From NCBI GenBank assembly GCA_025454405.1, contig JALOON010000047.1, positions 1 to 64,000 of the forward strand: a stretch of 64,000 bases of DNA. The letters run 5' to 3'. Each line of letters opens with the position of its first letter. Position 1 is the first letter of the stretch. The notes under the pieces were generated by a model. That model saw nothing but the letters and a program-made list of their open reading frames with translations. It searched no databases and was not told the origin of the DNA. Source of the stretch: Oscillatoriaceae cyanobacterium Prado104. Lineage in GTDB: Bacteria > Cyanobacteriota > Cyanobacteriia > Cyanobacteriales > Microcoleaceae. Positions 55,524-64,000 of this stretch are shown one piece after another. A program made the position numbers and the translations under genes.

Positions 55524-56087
55524 TCAGAGTTTGCGAAATTCCCAAGCGGGTACAAACTTGGAGTCTCCCCAAATACCGCGGCGGTTTTTCTTGGCATCAG
55601 CTTCCGCTTGTTCGATCGCGCTGGCACTGGGACAATTTTTCAAGTAAGGACGGTAAACCATTACCAGTCCTTCGCGGGCTAAAACTTCTTGCACTAATGT
55701 GCCGTCAGGCAAGCGAATCTCGCTGACTTTGCGACCGTAGCGATCGGTATCGGTGACGGTTAAAATAATTCGATCGCCCCCTTTTTTTACTAGCTGTTCT
55801 AGTCTTTGTTGGGCTTGTCTTCCCCATTTAAATTGATTTTTATCTGCTGCTTTTTTGCTATTCTTTTCGGCGTTGCTGTGCGGGATTTCTGGTGCGTCTA
55901 CGCAGGCAAAACGTATTTTAATATCTTGACCTGCCGCATCGCTGGCAACCATAGTATCGCCGTCGCTGACTCGTTTTACTGCATAATTGTTGGGTGCTAA
56001 CTTTTGCTGGCAACCGAACATTAACAGCAGGATAATTGTACTAAAACTTTTGATTGTCTTGGAGATGGAAATTTGGGTTTTGCTCAT
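55524..56087 (-). CDS. Thermonuclease (SNase)-like lipoprotein
   Basis: The 187-residue protein begins with a lipoprotein signal (TIILLLMFGC, Cys26 as the lipidated residue). The staphylococcal-nuclease fold follows: NYAVKRVSDGDTMVA, IRFACVDAPEIP (catalytic Arg and Asp region), ILTVTDTDRYGRKVSEIRL (second catalytic Arg and Glu neighbourhood), LAREGLVMVYRPYL and AEADAKKNRRGIW. All family landmarks are present, so Ca2+-dependent nuclease activity is likely. It would sit on the cell surface or in the periplasm, where it could degrade DNA. Confidence 0.9.
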   Translation of the reverse strand: MSKTQISISKTIKSFSTIILLLMFGCQQKLAPNNYAVKRVSDGDTMVASDAAGQDIKIRFACVDAPEIPHSNAEKNSKKAADKNQFKWGRQAQQRLEQLVKKGGDRIILTVTDTDRYGRKVSEIRLPDGTLVQEVLAREGLVMVYRPYLKNCPSASAIEQAEADAKKNRRGIWGDSKFVPAWEFRKL

Positions 56088-56290
56088 GTTTTTATGTGAT
56101 TATTTATTTGGGATATCGGGCGATCGGGGAATGCGTATTATACTATTTTCTGTTGGTCCGTGGTGCGCACCTTACTTTAACTGTTTCCCAGGCTCTGCTG
56201 GTGCGCAGTGCGCACCTTACTTTTCTCACTGGTTCCCAGGCTCTGCCTGGGAATCCAGATCCCGAGGCTCTGCCTCGCCTCCTTTTTTCC

Positions 56291-57208
56291 CTAGCGCCAA
56301 GCGTGAAAAACCATGCGGGCAGAAGCACCGCTAACTGGCGAAGTATTAACTATTTTGATGTCTCGGAATCCCGCACTTTCCAACATTCCTTGCACCGCCA
56401 AAGCATTCGGTCCGAACCAATTTGTCGCATCGTTATTCAACTCGGCACGCGGGTAAAATGCCAGTGCCGGTCTTTGACAGTCGAGCATATCTACGTGAGT
56501 TTCTAATATTAACTGCTTGCCAGTTACGCTAAAAACTCGATCGAGCGCTAATAACGGATGGCGCATGTGATACAGCACTCCCAAAAACAAAACTAAATCG
56601 AAAACCCCCACTTTCTCCGGCGACAGTTCCAGCACATCTATCTCCATATCCTCAACTTGAGAATTGAGAACCGTGCGGGCCAATTCAAATCCTCCTTTGC
56701 CAAACATCGGGGATTGCCACACAAAAGAATCCGTCGCCAAAACGCGCTTGGCTCCCCGTTTTTCGGATGCAAAAGAGTAGAATCCGTCCCACGCACCGAC
56801 ATCTAAAACTGTCATTCCTGCTAAATTTTCAGGAAGTCCAATTCTCTGTTCGCTTCGAGGAGAAAAGGTTTGCCCGCCACCCGGAGTGATGACTCCACAA
56901 CCGAGGTCGATCGAATGGTGCCAAGCGCGAATTTTTGCTACTTCTGTTTTCAGCAGCAATCTTTCCAGATCTTCGAGAGTAACTACTGACAACTGTGCGA
57001 CTTGCGGCGCTGTAAATTCCTGGATTTCTACCCGCAGTCGATCGAAATCTCGGCGGTAAGCTGCCAATTCTTCGACCAAGGTTTCTGGTAGGGGAGTGCC
57101 GTCGTTTTGCAGTTTTTGAGCGGATTGGGAGAAGCGCGAATTCAGGTCGATCGCCCGTTTTTTAAGATCGTTTAATTGCTGCCAAAAGCTTTTGAATTCT
57201 GTTACCAT
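56291..57208 (-). CDS. CmoB-like/DUF1698 SAM-dependent methyltransferase
   Basis: The product is about 305 residues, from MVTEFKSFWQQLN. An N-terminal ~90-residue coiled coil precedes the catalytic core: WHHSIDLGCGVITPGG, MTVLDVGAWDGFYSFASEKR (motif I), LATDSFVWQ, FDLVLFLGVLYHMRHPLLAL and LETHVDML. The WHHSIDL...LYHMRHP combination is that of CmoB/DUF1698 enzymes, but cyanobacterial members usually act in other pathways, often near glycan genes. The ORF opens at 57268, but MVTEF at 57208 fits better. Substrate unknown. Confidence 0.8.
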   Translation of the reverse strand: MVTEFKSFWQQLNDLKKRAIDLNSRFSQSAQKLQNDGTPLPETLVEELAAYRRDFDRLRVEIQEFTAPQVAQLSVVTLEDLERLLLKTEVAKIRAWHHSIDLGCGVITPGGGQTFSPRSEQRIGLPENLAGMTVLDVGAWDGFYSFASEKRGAKRVLATDSFVWQSPMFGKGGFELARTVLNSQVEDMEIDVLELSPEKVGVFDLVLFLGVLYHMRHPLLALDRVFSVTGKQLILETHVDMLDCQRPALAFYPRAELNNDATNWFGPNALAVQGMLESAGFRDIKIVNTSPVSGASARMVFHAWR

Positions 57209-57339
57209 ACTGTTAATTTTACTGCAAGGTCGATCGCGAGCTGGTATAGTCGCACTAATCACTGTCAACTGTCAACTGTCAACGATCGCGAGCGGGGACG
57301 CTCGCACTATTAACTGTAACTGTCCAAGGTCAACTGTCA

Positions 57340-57570
57340 ACTGTCATGGAATCAGCGCAGAAATCGCCTCAATCTGCGCCAACGGAATCAAAATAGTCGA
57401 TCTTCTTTGTAGATTGTCGCCCTCGGCGTACTCCCTACACCACTCAGATCGAGTTCTTTATGTCAACCAGTTCTACTCGACTGTCGCTCTAGCATAAGCT
57501 GTCAGAGCGATCGCCGGAATCCTGCCACCCATTTCCGGAAGGCGCGATCGAATTTCCCGGATCGGTATGT
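57340..57570 (-). pseudogene. Degenerate copy of a receiver-domain 3' end
   Basis: In the minus strand the frame reads IREIRSRLPEMGGRIPAIAL, then TAYARATVE and stop, nearly identical to the receiver tail of the hybrid kinase at 59244 (IREIRSRPPETGGRIPAIAL, TAYAREL). A second piece (about 57346-57375) still encodes IEAISALI, the last helix of the same receiver. The interval between the pieces has diverged. It is thus a broken duplicate of the last ~190 bp of that kinase gene, or of a related regulator. Confidence 0.75.
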
Positions 57571-57715
57571 AATACCAAATCCGGGTTACTTATCCCCTTT
57601 ATGAATGGGCGGTTGAAACCGCTACTATACAAACAAAACTCGCCCTTCAAGGGTTTCAGGAATAAAGGGGGAGATCGTATCCGGATCTGGTATAGTACCA
57701 AATTCTGGTACGATA
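57569..57715. repeat. Palindromic unit with ACCAAATCCGGG/CCGGATCTGGT arms
   Basis: TACCAAATCCGGGTTACTTATCCCC on the left and GGGGGAGATCGTATCCGGATCTGGTA on the right are imperfect inverted arms. Between them lies GGGCGGTTGAAACCGC...GGTTTCAGG, also self-complementary. It is a MITE-like, non-coding unit next to the receiver remnant. Confidence 0.5.
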
Positions 57716-57759
57716 CCCCTCTATTTCGATCGCGTAAATCTCGAACAAACAACTATCTC

Positions 57760-58680
57760 TTAAAAATACTTTGCCAAGTGCGAAGCAAGATGATTATCGC
57801 GGTGCAGCCACAGTACGTTTAAGCTGTCTGTCATGCGATCGCCTGCGATCTTTGTTAATTTTAGTTGATGTCGCAACCCAGAGCGTTTCGTAAAGATATT
57901 AACAGGTTGATAGCCATAACTTTCCATAAGTTCGCGCAGTTCTTCTGGGCTGGAACCGCCCCTTTCTAGATATTCGGGAACTACTTCTATCAGAAATACT
58001 GGATGCCAGCGTTTGATAGTACGATCGAGCCCTCGAATGACCAGCGGTTCAAAGCCTTCTACATCGATTTTAATGAAAGTTGTTCCCGGCAATTCCTCAG
58101 GTAAAATATCGTCGCCGCGATACACTGGCAATTGGTACTGGCTGGTAATTAGCGATCGATCTTGTTCGGGAATTTCCGTAAAAGTTCCCATGTCAAACTC
58201 TTCATTAACTATGGTCAGCGTCAGTTCGGTTTGTCGGTCGCCGAGACCGCAATTGTGCAGGGTAACTTGCTGCAATTCATTATCAGTTATATTCTTTTGC
58301 AAGCGCTTAAAAATTAAAGGATTTGGTTCAAAGGAATGTACGGTTCCTGTCTCAGTCACGCACCGTGCGGCCATCAGGGTTAGCATTCCTAAATTAGCGC
58401 CGATATCGACAAAAGTATCCCCAGGTTTGACTATTTCCATCACAAATAGCTGCATTTCTAACTCATAGTAACGACCTAGAAAATATGTCACGCGCTCGTG
58501 CCAGAAGGAAAGATCCAGAGTCATCAAATATTGGTGAAATTTGCCGCGGATAGTGCGAGTAGGGGCATTTTTCCATAAGTCTTTTTGATACCCGCCTAAG
58601 TTCTCAAATAATTTTCCCCATCCCGGAAGTTCCCAGCGGATGTATGGTAAGATAGCATACACCAATTTTGTGGATTTCAT
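57760..58680 (-). CDS. FkbM-family methyltransferase
   Basis: The product is about 306 residues from MKSTKLVYAILPYI. The SAM-binding core is DTFVDIGANLGMLTLMAARC, VHSFEPNPLIFKRLQKNI, then TLHNCGLGD, and the FkbM-defining TFIKIDVEGFEPLVIRGLDR. Such enzymes O-methylate sugars or other small molecules and are often found among surface-glycan genes. The ORF opens at 58728, but the Met at 58680 gives a natural start. The N-terminal ~70 residues are hydrophobic/aromatic and may associate with the membrane. Confidence 0.88.
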   Translation of the reverse strand: MKSTKLVYAILPYIRWELPGWGKLFENLGGYQKDLWKNAPTRTIRGKFHQYLMTLDLSFWHERVTYFLGRYYELEMQLFVMEIVKPGDTFVDIGANLGMLTLMAARCVTETGTVHSFEPNPLIFKRLQKNITDNELQQVTLHNCGLGDRQTELTLTIVNEEFDMGTFTEIPEQDRSLITSQYQLPVYRGDDILPEELPGTTFIKIDVEGFEPLVIRGLDRTIKRWHPVFLIEVVPEYLERGGSSPEELRELMESYGYQPVNIFTKRSGLRHQLKLTKIAGDRMTDSLNVLWLHRDNHLASHLAKYF

Positions 58681-58728
58681 GGCGACTTTCCTCAATTTAA
58701 GTAGATACTTTAATTTATCACAATCCAA

Positions 58729-59243
58729 ACTTGTCAGGCAAATATCCTGTCCAGGGTAAGTTCATCTAATTTGGTATAAAGCGTACTTGACAAAAAGAGT
58801 AATATCTGAATTAGATATCCAGTTAATAGCAGTTCTATAACATTGGTAACAAGTTAGAAGCGAGTAGATTAAGTGGTTCGCATGATAATAGTGGCGGGCG
58901 ATCGATTGACAGAGAGAAAGGTTTAAAAAACTTACATTTAGTGACAGCTTGGGCAAGCGAACAAGGTTCACGAGCGGGGACTAAATAGGGCTTGCTGAAT
59001 AAGTCTTTTGGTGAGAGGGGTATAGGGCATAGGGCATAGGGCATAGGGCATAGTTTTTCTCCGTTTCGAGTCGGGAATTAGACACACCACACAAAGGAAA
59101 CAGTGCGATGGTTTTGACCATTAAGGTTCGCGAATGGGGACTAATTCAAGAAGTTCTGAGTTTTAAGTTTTGAGTTTTGAATAAAGAACTGTCTTTAACT
59201 CAAAACTCAAAATTCAAAACTCAAAACTCCCAACTGTCAACTG
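58729..59243. repeat. 515-bp spacer with IS-end-like sequence and microrepeats
   Basis: It contains AGGGCTTGCTGAATAAGTCT at about 58987 (compare 4244-4290), a run of TAGGGCATAGGGCATAGGGCA (59018-59052), and an inverted pair of GAGTTTTGA/TCAAAACTC microrepeats (59155-59228) just after the kinase stop. No gene was found. Confidence 0.6.
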
Positions 59244-62015
59244 TCATGCAATTAGCGCAGAAATCGCCTCAATGAGCTCCTGAGATTCGATCGGTTTGAT
59301 GATGTGCCGTTGAAACCCTGTCTCCAGGGCTTTTTGGCGGTCTAACTCTCTAGCATAGGCTGTCAGAGCGATCGCTGGAATCCTGCCACCTGTCTCGGGA
59401 GGGCGCGATCGAATTTCTCGAATCAGCATGTAACCGTCCATCTCGGCCATTCCCACATCGCTAACCAACAAGTCGGGAACCGATCGATCGAGCGCCTCCA
59501 ACGCTTCCAGGCCCGAAGCCACGGCTGTTACCCTGGCCCCGCTTTGTTCCAGCAGAAATGCTTGAAATTCCCGAGTATCCTCATCGTCATCGACAATCAA
59601 AATTTCCAAGTTGCTTAAGGGAGTTGCAGTATTGTCTGCGTCAGTGGCAAAGAGCTCCGTTGCAGCCGGAACAGCCTCTTGGATGGTGGGTAACAACACC
59701 GTAAAAGTTGCGCCCCGATTTTCACCCAAACTCTCGGCCGTGACTTTTCCACCGTGCATTTCTACAATTTGCCGCACGATCGCCAGCCCCAGCCCCAATC
59801 CTCCAAATTTCCGAGTTGTTGTGGAATCTGCCTGAGTAAAATATTCAAATATGTGGGGTAAAAACTGCGGTTCGATGCCTTTGCCCGTATCCGTCACCCG
59901 CATCTGAGCCATGCGATCGACTTGTCGCAATTGGACGGTCACTTGTCCGCCGTTGGGCGTGAACTTGACAGCATTAGCGAGCAAGTTCCACACTACTTGC
60001 TGCAATCGGCCAGCATCGCCGGAGACAGGAGGCACTTCTGGGGCGAGGTCAAGCTGGATCTCAATTTGCTTGGCTTCTGCAGCCAGACGCACTGTTTCCA
60101 GGGCTGCCGCGATCGTAAAGTTGAGGTTGACGGGAGCAATAGTTAAGCTCAACTTGCCCTGCATGATGCGAGAGATGTCCAGCAAATCTTCAATCAGTTG
60201 AGTCTGCAGTTTGGCATTGCGCTCGATCGTTGCCAGTGCTTCCCGCTGGCGAGTTTCATTCAGCTTGCCACCCTGCAACAAGCGCGTCCAGCCCAAAATG
60301 GGAGTCAGGGGCGATCGCAATTCGTGGGACAAAACAGCTAAAAACTCATCTTTAATCTGATTCGCTCGCTGCAACTGTTGTGCGTGGTGTTGAATGGAAA
60401 CCAGCAAATTCGCTCGATCGAGCGCGATCGCCACCTGTTCCGACATCAATTGCAACAAATCGACTTCTTCTGGGGTAAAGTTAGTCCGGGTGCAGCTCAC
60501 AAACGAAAGAGTTCCCAACAACCGTCCCTGCACGATTAACGGTTGACCGACATAAGCAGTAGCACCCATCGCACAGATGGTTTGAGCCTGAGGGTGAGCC
60601 GCTATTTGGGCGGTGTCGAGTACGAGTTGCTGCCGCTGAGCGGCCACCCAGCCGCAGAGCAATTCACCGAACTCAACCCACTCGATCGCGCTTGCCACTT
60701 CCGAAGCAATCCCCTCATAATTTTTCAAATGCAGCATCGGGCGGTTGTCTTTTTCCTCCACGATGAAGTTGTAGTAACTGTCCAACCCCAGCGCCGGTGA
60801 GAGTTTGCCAAACAGGTTCTGCATCAGCGCCATCGGTTGCTCGACAGCCAGCAGGGCGGTGGTGATGTCATAAAGCAACCGCAAGCGTTCGTCAGCTTGC
60901 CGCTGGGCGGTGACATCGCGCATGATTTTGATAAATCCTTGGACATCCTCTGTCTCATCGCGCAAGGGCATGACAAAGCCGCTTCCCCAAAAGCGGCTGC
61001 TGTCCTTGCGAATGTGCCAGCACTCATTTTCTACCTGTCCTTGAGTCAGGGCGGTGTGCAATTCCCACCCCAGGCGATCGAAATCGTTTTCTTCCGGGGC
61101 GTAAAGGGTGCGACCTTCACTACCCAAAATTTCTGCTTCTGAATATCCCAACAAGCGTTCGGCACCGGGATTCCAACTGGCGATCTTCGCGCTAGTATCG
61201 AGGGTGAAGATCGCATATTCTTTAGCGCTTTCCAGCATCAGCCGAAAGCGAGCCTCACTTTGTTGCAAGGCAGTTTCAGCAAGCTTGCGATCGGTAATAT
61301 CATAGGAGATTGCCAGCGCCGCTTCAATTTCACCGCGATCGTCGCGCAAGGGGATGCCGTGAGAAATATAGTAGCGATCGCGGTACTCGTGTTCTAAAGA
61401 GAACGATTCGCCATTGAGGGCCTGACGGTAGTAGGGTTCGTAGTGTGTCGCTTGGGTTGAATCCAGGGCTTCCCAGAGCGTTTTGCCCACAAAATTTTCC
61501 GAGGTTAAGCCTACCTGTTCCAGTGCTCCGCCTTCTGCCAGCAGGTAGCGCAAATCCCGATCGACAATGAATGCAGCGCCGCAAGGCAAGTTTGCCGCCA
61601 ACAGGCGCAGGCGGGTTTCCGCTTCTTGGCACTTGCGCTTTTCTGCTGCTTCTCGCAGTGCCCGCCGCACGGAGAACACCAACCTCTCCAAGCGCTGCTT
61701 GAGTACGTAGTCGGTGGCTCCCAATTTCAGCGCTTCAATTACCAATTCTTCGCCCATGCTCGCTGAGACGAAAATAAAGGGCGTATCGGGACACAGGGTT
61801 CGAGCAATTCCCAAAGCAGTAATGCCGTCAAAACCGGGCAGCGAATAGTCTGCCAAAATCAAGTCAAAGGCACTGGTTTCTAATGCCGCCACAAACTCAG
61901 CGCGAGTTTGGCTTCGGACTATTTCGCAGTCAAGACTGCTCTCAGCCAGCGTCATCTCTAGGACATCTGCATCGAGGGCGTTGTCTTCCAGTAACAGAAA
62001 GTGAAGTGCCGTCAT
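59244..62015 (-). CDS. Hybrid histidine kinase REC-PAS-PAS-GAF-HisKA-HATPase-REC
   Basis: This 923-residue cytoplasmic kinase has domains in order: receiver (about 1-120: LLEDNALDADVLEM, LILADYSLPGFDG), two PAS domains (about 140-375; ILGSEGRTLYAPEE), GAF (about 390-530), HisKA (about 550-610; FLAVLSHELRSPLTPILGW), HATPase (about 655-770; NLLANAVKFTPNGGQ, GLGLGLAIVRQIVEMHGG), and a C-terminal receiver (about 795-920; ILIVDDDEDTREFQAFLLEQ, LLVSDVGMAEMDGY). There is no membrane segment, so it probably senses through its PAS/GAF domains. It starts 4 bp inside the upstream kinase gene (ATGA overlap), so they form one operon and probably one phosphorelay. Confidence 0.93.
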   Translation of the reverse strand: MTALHFLLLEDNALDADVLEMTLAESSLDCEIVRSQTRAEFVAALETSAFDLILADYSLPGFDGITALGIARTLCPDTPFIFVSASMGEELVIEALKLGATDYVLKQRLERLVFSVRRALREAAEKRKCQEAETRLRLLAANLPCGAAFIVDRDLRYLLAEGGALEQVGLTSENFVGKTLWEALDSTQATHYEPYYRQALNGESFSLEHEYRDRYYISHGIPLRDDRGEIEAALAISYDITDRKLAETALQQSEARFRLMLESAKEYAIFTLDTSAKIASWNPGAERLLGYSEAEILGSEGRTLYAPEENDFDRLGWELHTALTQGQVENECWHIRKDSSRFWGSGFVMPLRDETEDVQGFIKIMRDVTAQRQADERLRLLYDITTALLAVEQPMALMQNLFGKLSPALGLDSYYNFIVEEKDNRPMLHLKNYEGIASEVASAIEWVEFGELLCGWVAAQRQQLVLDTAQIAAHPQAQTICAMGATAYVGQPLIVQGRLLGTLSFVSCTRTNFTPEEVDLLQLMSEQVAIALDRANLLVSIQHHAQQLQRANQIKDEFLAVLSHELRSPLTPILGWTRLLQGGKLNETRQREALATIERNAKLQTQLIEDLLDISRIMQGKLSLTIAPVNLNFTIAAALETVRLAAEAKQIEIQLDLAPEVPPVSGDAGRLQQVVWNLLANAVKFTPNGGQVTVQLRQVDRMAQMRVTDTGKGIEPQFLPHIFEYFTQADSTTTRKFGGLGLGLAIVRQIVEMHGGKVTAESLGENRGATFTVLLPTIQEAVPAATELFATDADNTATPLSNLEILIVDDDEDTREFQAFLLEQSGARVTAVASGLEALEALDRSVPDLLVSDVGMAEMDGYMLIREIRSRPPETGGRIPAIALTAYARELDRQKALETGFQRHIIKPIESQELIEAISALIA

Positions 62016-64000
62016 GCCCCCACCTCGCGTTTCGGCAGAGAAAAATAGAACGTGGCACCAGAATCGATCGCGCTTTCTGCCCAGATGCGCCCGCCGTGCC
62101 GGTGAACGATGCGCCGCACAGTCGCCAGCCCCACTCCAGTGCCGGCAAACTCATCCTGTGAATGCAGTCGCTGAAACATAGTGAACAGTCGATCGCAGTA
62201 CTTCATGTCAAACCCTGCTCCGTTATCCCTGACAAAGAAAATCACTTCTGCCTCCCGATCGATGCTACCGATGGCAATTTCGGCCCGCTCCCGATGAGAC
62301 GTATATTTTATGGCATTGGACAGCAAATTTTGCAATACTATCTGTAACAATACGGGATCGCCCTCTACCGAAGGTAGCGGATCGATCTGCCAGTGGAGCG
62401 ATCGTGCGATCGGTTCGGGCTGTAGCTGCGATCGCACCTGCTGCACTAGCCCATCCATAATGACAGTTGTCAACAGCATTTTCGTCTTTCCCAGGCGAGA
62501 AAATTCCAGCAAGTCGCCGACCATTTTCTCTGCCCCAAGCGCGGATTGAGCGATAATGTCAAGGGATTTCAGGCTAGAAGCATCGACTTGCGCGGCTTCT
62601 AGCTTGCCTCGCAGCCGATCGGCGAAATTATTAATGTAGCGCAGCGGCGTTCGCAAGTCGTGGGCGATCGCGGAAGCAAACGCTTCGAGTTCCTCATTGA
62701 CGGCTTCTAATTGAGCCGTGCGCGCCTTTACCTGTTGTTCCAGGCGATCGTTCAGCATTTGGACTTCTTGCATCACCCGTTCCCGATAGATGGCTTCCCG
62801 CCGCATTTGAGCCAGTTGCAAGTGGGCATCGACTCGCGCTAACAGTTCCCGCGCCGAAAAAGGTTTGATCAGGTAATCATCGGCCCCCATTTCCAAGCCT
62901 TCAACCCGCGATGCTTCGCCAGCCCGCGCCGATAGCAATACGATCGGGATCGTCTGAGTCTGCGGATCTGTGCGGAGCGATCGCAGCAATTCAAATCCAT
63001 CCATCTCCGGCATCATCACATCAGCCAACACCAAATCCGGCGGGGATTGTCTGGCGGCAGCCAAAGCCGCAGCCCCATCCGCAACAGCCGTAACCTCATA
63101 ACGATCGCCCAACAGCCGCCGCAAGTAATCGCGCATATCAGCATTGTCATCAACCAGGAGAATGCGAGCGGGGGAGGGAGATAGAAGGGCAGTGGGAGAA
63201 TTACCACTGTTTAATGACCGATGCTCTCCTTGCCCTATGCCCCATGCCCCATGCCCTATGCCCCATGCCCCATGCCCAAATTCTGGCTGCCAGCGCAAAG
63301 CTTCTTCTACAAAAGCATTTGCCGTTACCGTTGTCGTTGCCCGCCCAGAAGCAACTCCAATGCGATCGCCCGCCAGGTGCGCCGTCCCCGTGGGAATGGT
63401 AACGGTGAAGCTCGTACCCTCGCCTACTGTACTCGCAACTGCGATCGAGCCTCCGTGGCGCTTGACGAGTTCCTGCACCAGCGACAAGCCAATGCCCGAG
63501 CCTTCATAGCTGCGCCCTTTTGCTCCTTTGACTTGATAGAAGCGATCGAACAGGCGGGGCAGTTCGGCGGCGGGAATGCCCGTGCCGGTGTCGCTGACTG
63601 TTAATTCAACTAATTCAACGCTGTTTGCTTGCGGTTTGAGCGAAACAGAAATAGTACCCTCGAAGGTAAATTTAAAGGCATTTGATAGCAGGTTGAGGAC
63701 AATTTTTTCCCACATTTCGCGATCGACATAAATAGTTTCGGGCAAGGGGGGACAATCGACAATTAACTGCAAATTTGCGCGTTCGATCGCCGATCGAAAC
63801 ACGCTTGCCAGTTCGGCCGTATAGGTAGATAAATCAGTCGGTTCGTAGTTTGCCTGAAGGCGATCGGCCTCGATGCGGGAAAAGTCGAGCAGCGCGTTCA
63901 CCAGTTTTAAGAGGCGCAGGCTGTTGCGGTGCGCCACCTGCAAAGACTCTTGCAAATAGCCGAGGCTATCCGGCGATCTTGCAGCAATTGTGTCCCCATC
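62012..64000 (-). CDS. Hybrid histidine kinase HisKA-HATPase-REC-HisKA-HATPase (5' partial)
   Basis: The frame is open to the right edge, so the N-terminus lies outside; the TTG at 63953-63955 is not a likely start. The visible part holds the end of a HisKA (VNALLDFSRIEADRLQANYE), a HATPase (NLLSNAFKFTFEGTI, DTGTGIPAAELP), a receiver (ILLVDDNADMRDYLRRLL, LVLADVMMPEMDGFELL), a coiled coil, a second HisKA (ELEAFASAIAHDLRTPLRYI) and a second HATPase (NLLSNAIKYTSHRER, GTGVGLATVRRIV). The linker before the receiver is encoded by CATGCCC microrepeats (Gly-His-Ala-Trp repeats, about 63220-63290). It overlaps the next kinase by 4 bp. Confidence 0.92.
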   Translation of the reverse strand, partial: DGDTIAARSPDSLGYLQESLQVAHRNSLRLLKLVNALLDFSRIEADRLQANYEPTDLSTYTAELASVFRSAIERANLQLIVDCPPLPETIYVDREMWEKIVLNLLSNAFKFTFEGTISVSLKPQANSVELVELTVSDTGTGIPAAELPRLFDRFYQVKGAKGRSYEGSGIGLSLVQELVKRHGGSIAVASTVGEGTSFTVTIPTGTAHLAGDRIGVASGRATTTVTANAFVEEALRWQPEFGHGAWGIGHGAWGIGQGEHRSLNSGNSPTALLSPSPARILLVDDNADMRDYLRRLLGDRYEVTAVADGAAALAAARQSPPDLVLADVMMPEMDGFELLRSLRTDPQTQTIPIVLLSARAGEASRVEGLEMGADDYLIKPFSARELLARVDAHLQLAQMRREAIYRERVMQEVQMLNDRLEQQVKARTAQLEAVNEELEAFASAIAHDLRTPLRYINNFADRLRGKLEAAQVDASSLKSLDIIAQSALGAEKMVGDLLEFSRLGKTKMLLTTVIMDGLVQQVRSQLQPEPIARSLHWQIDPLPSVEGDPVLLQIVLQNLLSNAIKYTSHRERAEIAIGSIDREAEVIFFVRDNGAGFDMKYCDRLFTMFQRLHSQDEFAGTGVGLATVRRIVHRHGGRIWAESAIDSGATFYFSLPKREVGA

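Overview
The window looks like chromosome of a filamentous, non-marine-picoplankton type cyanobacterium, probably of the Oscillatoria/Microcoleus/Phormidium group (the group is inferred). The support is psbK next to tgt, very frequent HIP1-type sites (GCGATCGC and GATCGATCG), a DnaB intein of the Synechocystis type, SLH and hybrid-kinase proteins, and spacers filled with short heptamer-like repeats (TCAACTG, CTTCCTT, AAAACTC, CATGCCC) and AGAAACCSGGTTTCT palindromes. No rRNA, tRNA or CRISPR array was seen.

Layout. 1-5.9 kb: a hicBA toxin-antitoxin pair cut by the left edge, a YqgF/RuvX-like nuclease, a HEAT/SUMF1-domain protein whose C-terminus resembles the variable region of a diversity-generating retroelement target, a bacterial voltage-gated cation channel, and cobS. 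6-15 kb: an orphan TnpB, tgt-psbK, a GST, mntP, a membrane protein, a CNNM/CorC-like protein, and a decayed IscB element that keeps its upstream omega-RNA-like region but has lost its nuclease core. 15-26.5 kb: mfd (apparently frameshifted), an SLH protein, a PD-(D/E)XK-like protein, a sensor kinase, dnaB with a 429-residue intein, and rplI.

26.9-40.5 kb is a surface-glycan region: GT8, galE, GT11-like, GT4 and GT10 enzymes and a HepA/MsbA-type ABC exporter, with gloB and a methyltransferase pseudogene (five in-frame stops, no frameshift) interspersed. The likely joint role is making and exporting a fucose-containing polysaccharide or glycolipid (inferred).

40.7-45.7 kb is an accessory island: a coiled-coil protein, two eroded toxin-antitoxin loci, a stand-alone GIY-YIG nuclease with a small partner, and a divergent module made of a membrane protein plus AHH-family nuclease facing a STAND NTPase. 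This is the best candidate for an undescribed defence or cell-death system.

46-64 kb: an SDR enzyme, a 5'-truncated Rpn-like gene, clpB, a RelE/Phd-type toxin-antitoxin pair, a second sensor kinase, an exported protein, a nuclease lipoprotein, CmoB-like and FkbM methyltransferases, and two translationally coupled hybrid histidine kinases, the first running off the right edge. A degenerate receiver-domain copy lies about 2 kb from its likely source. Several repeats have entered coding DNA, notably in mfd and in the edge kinase.
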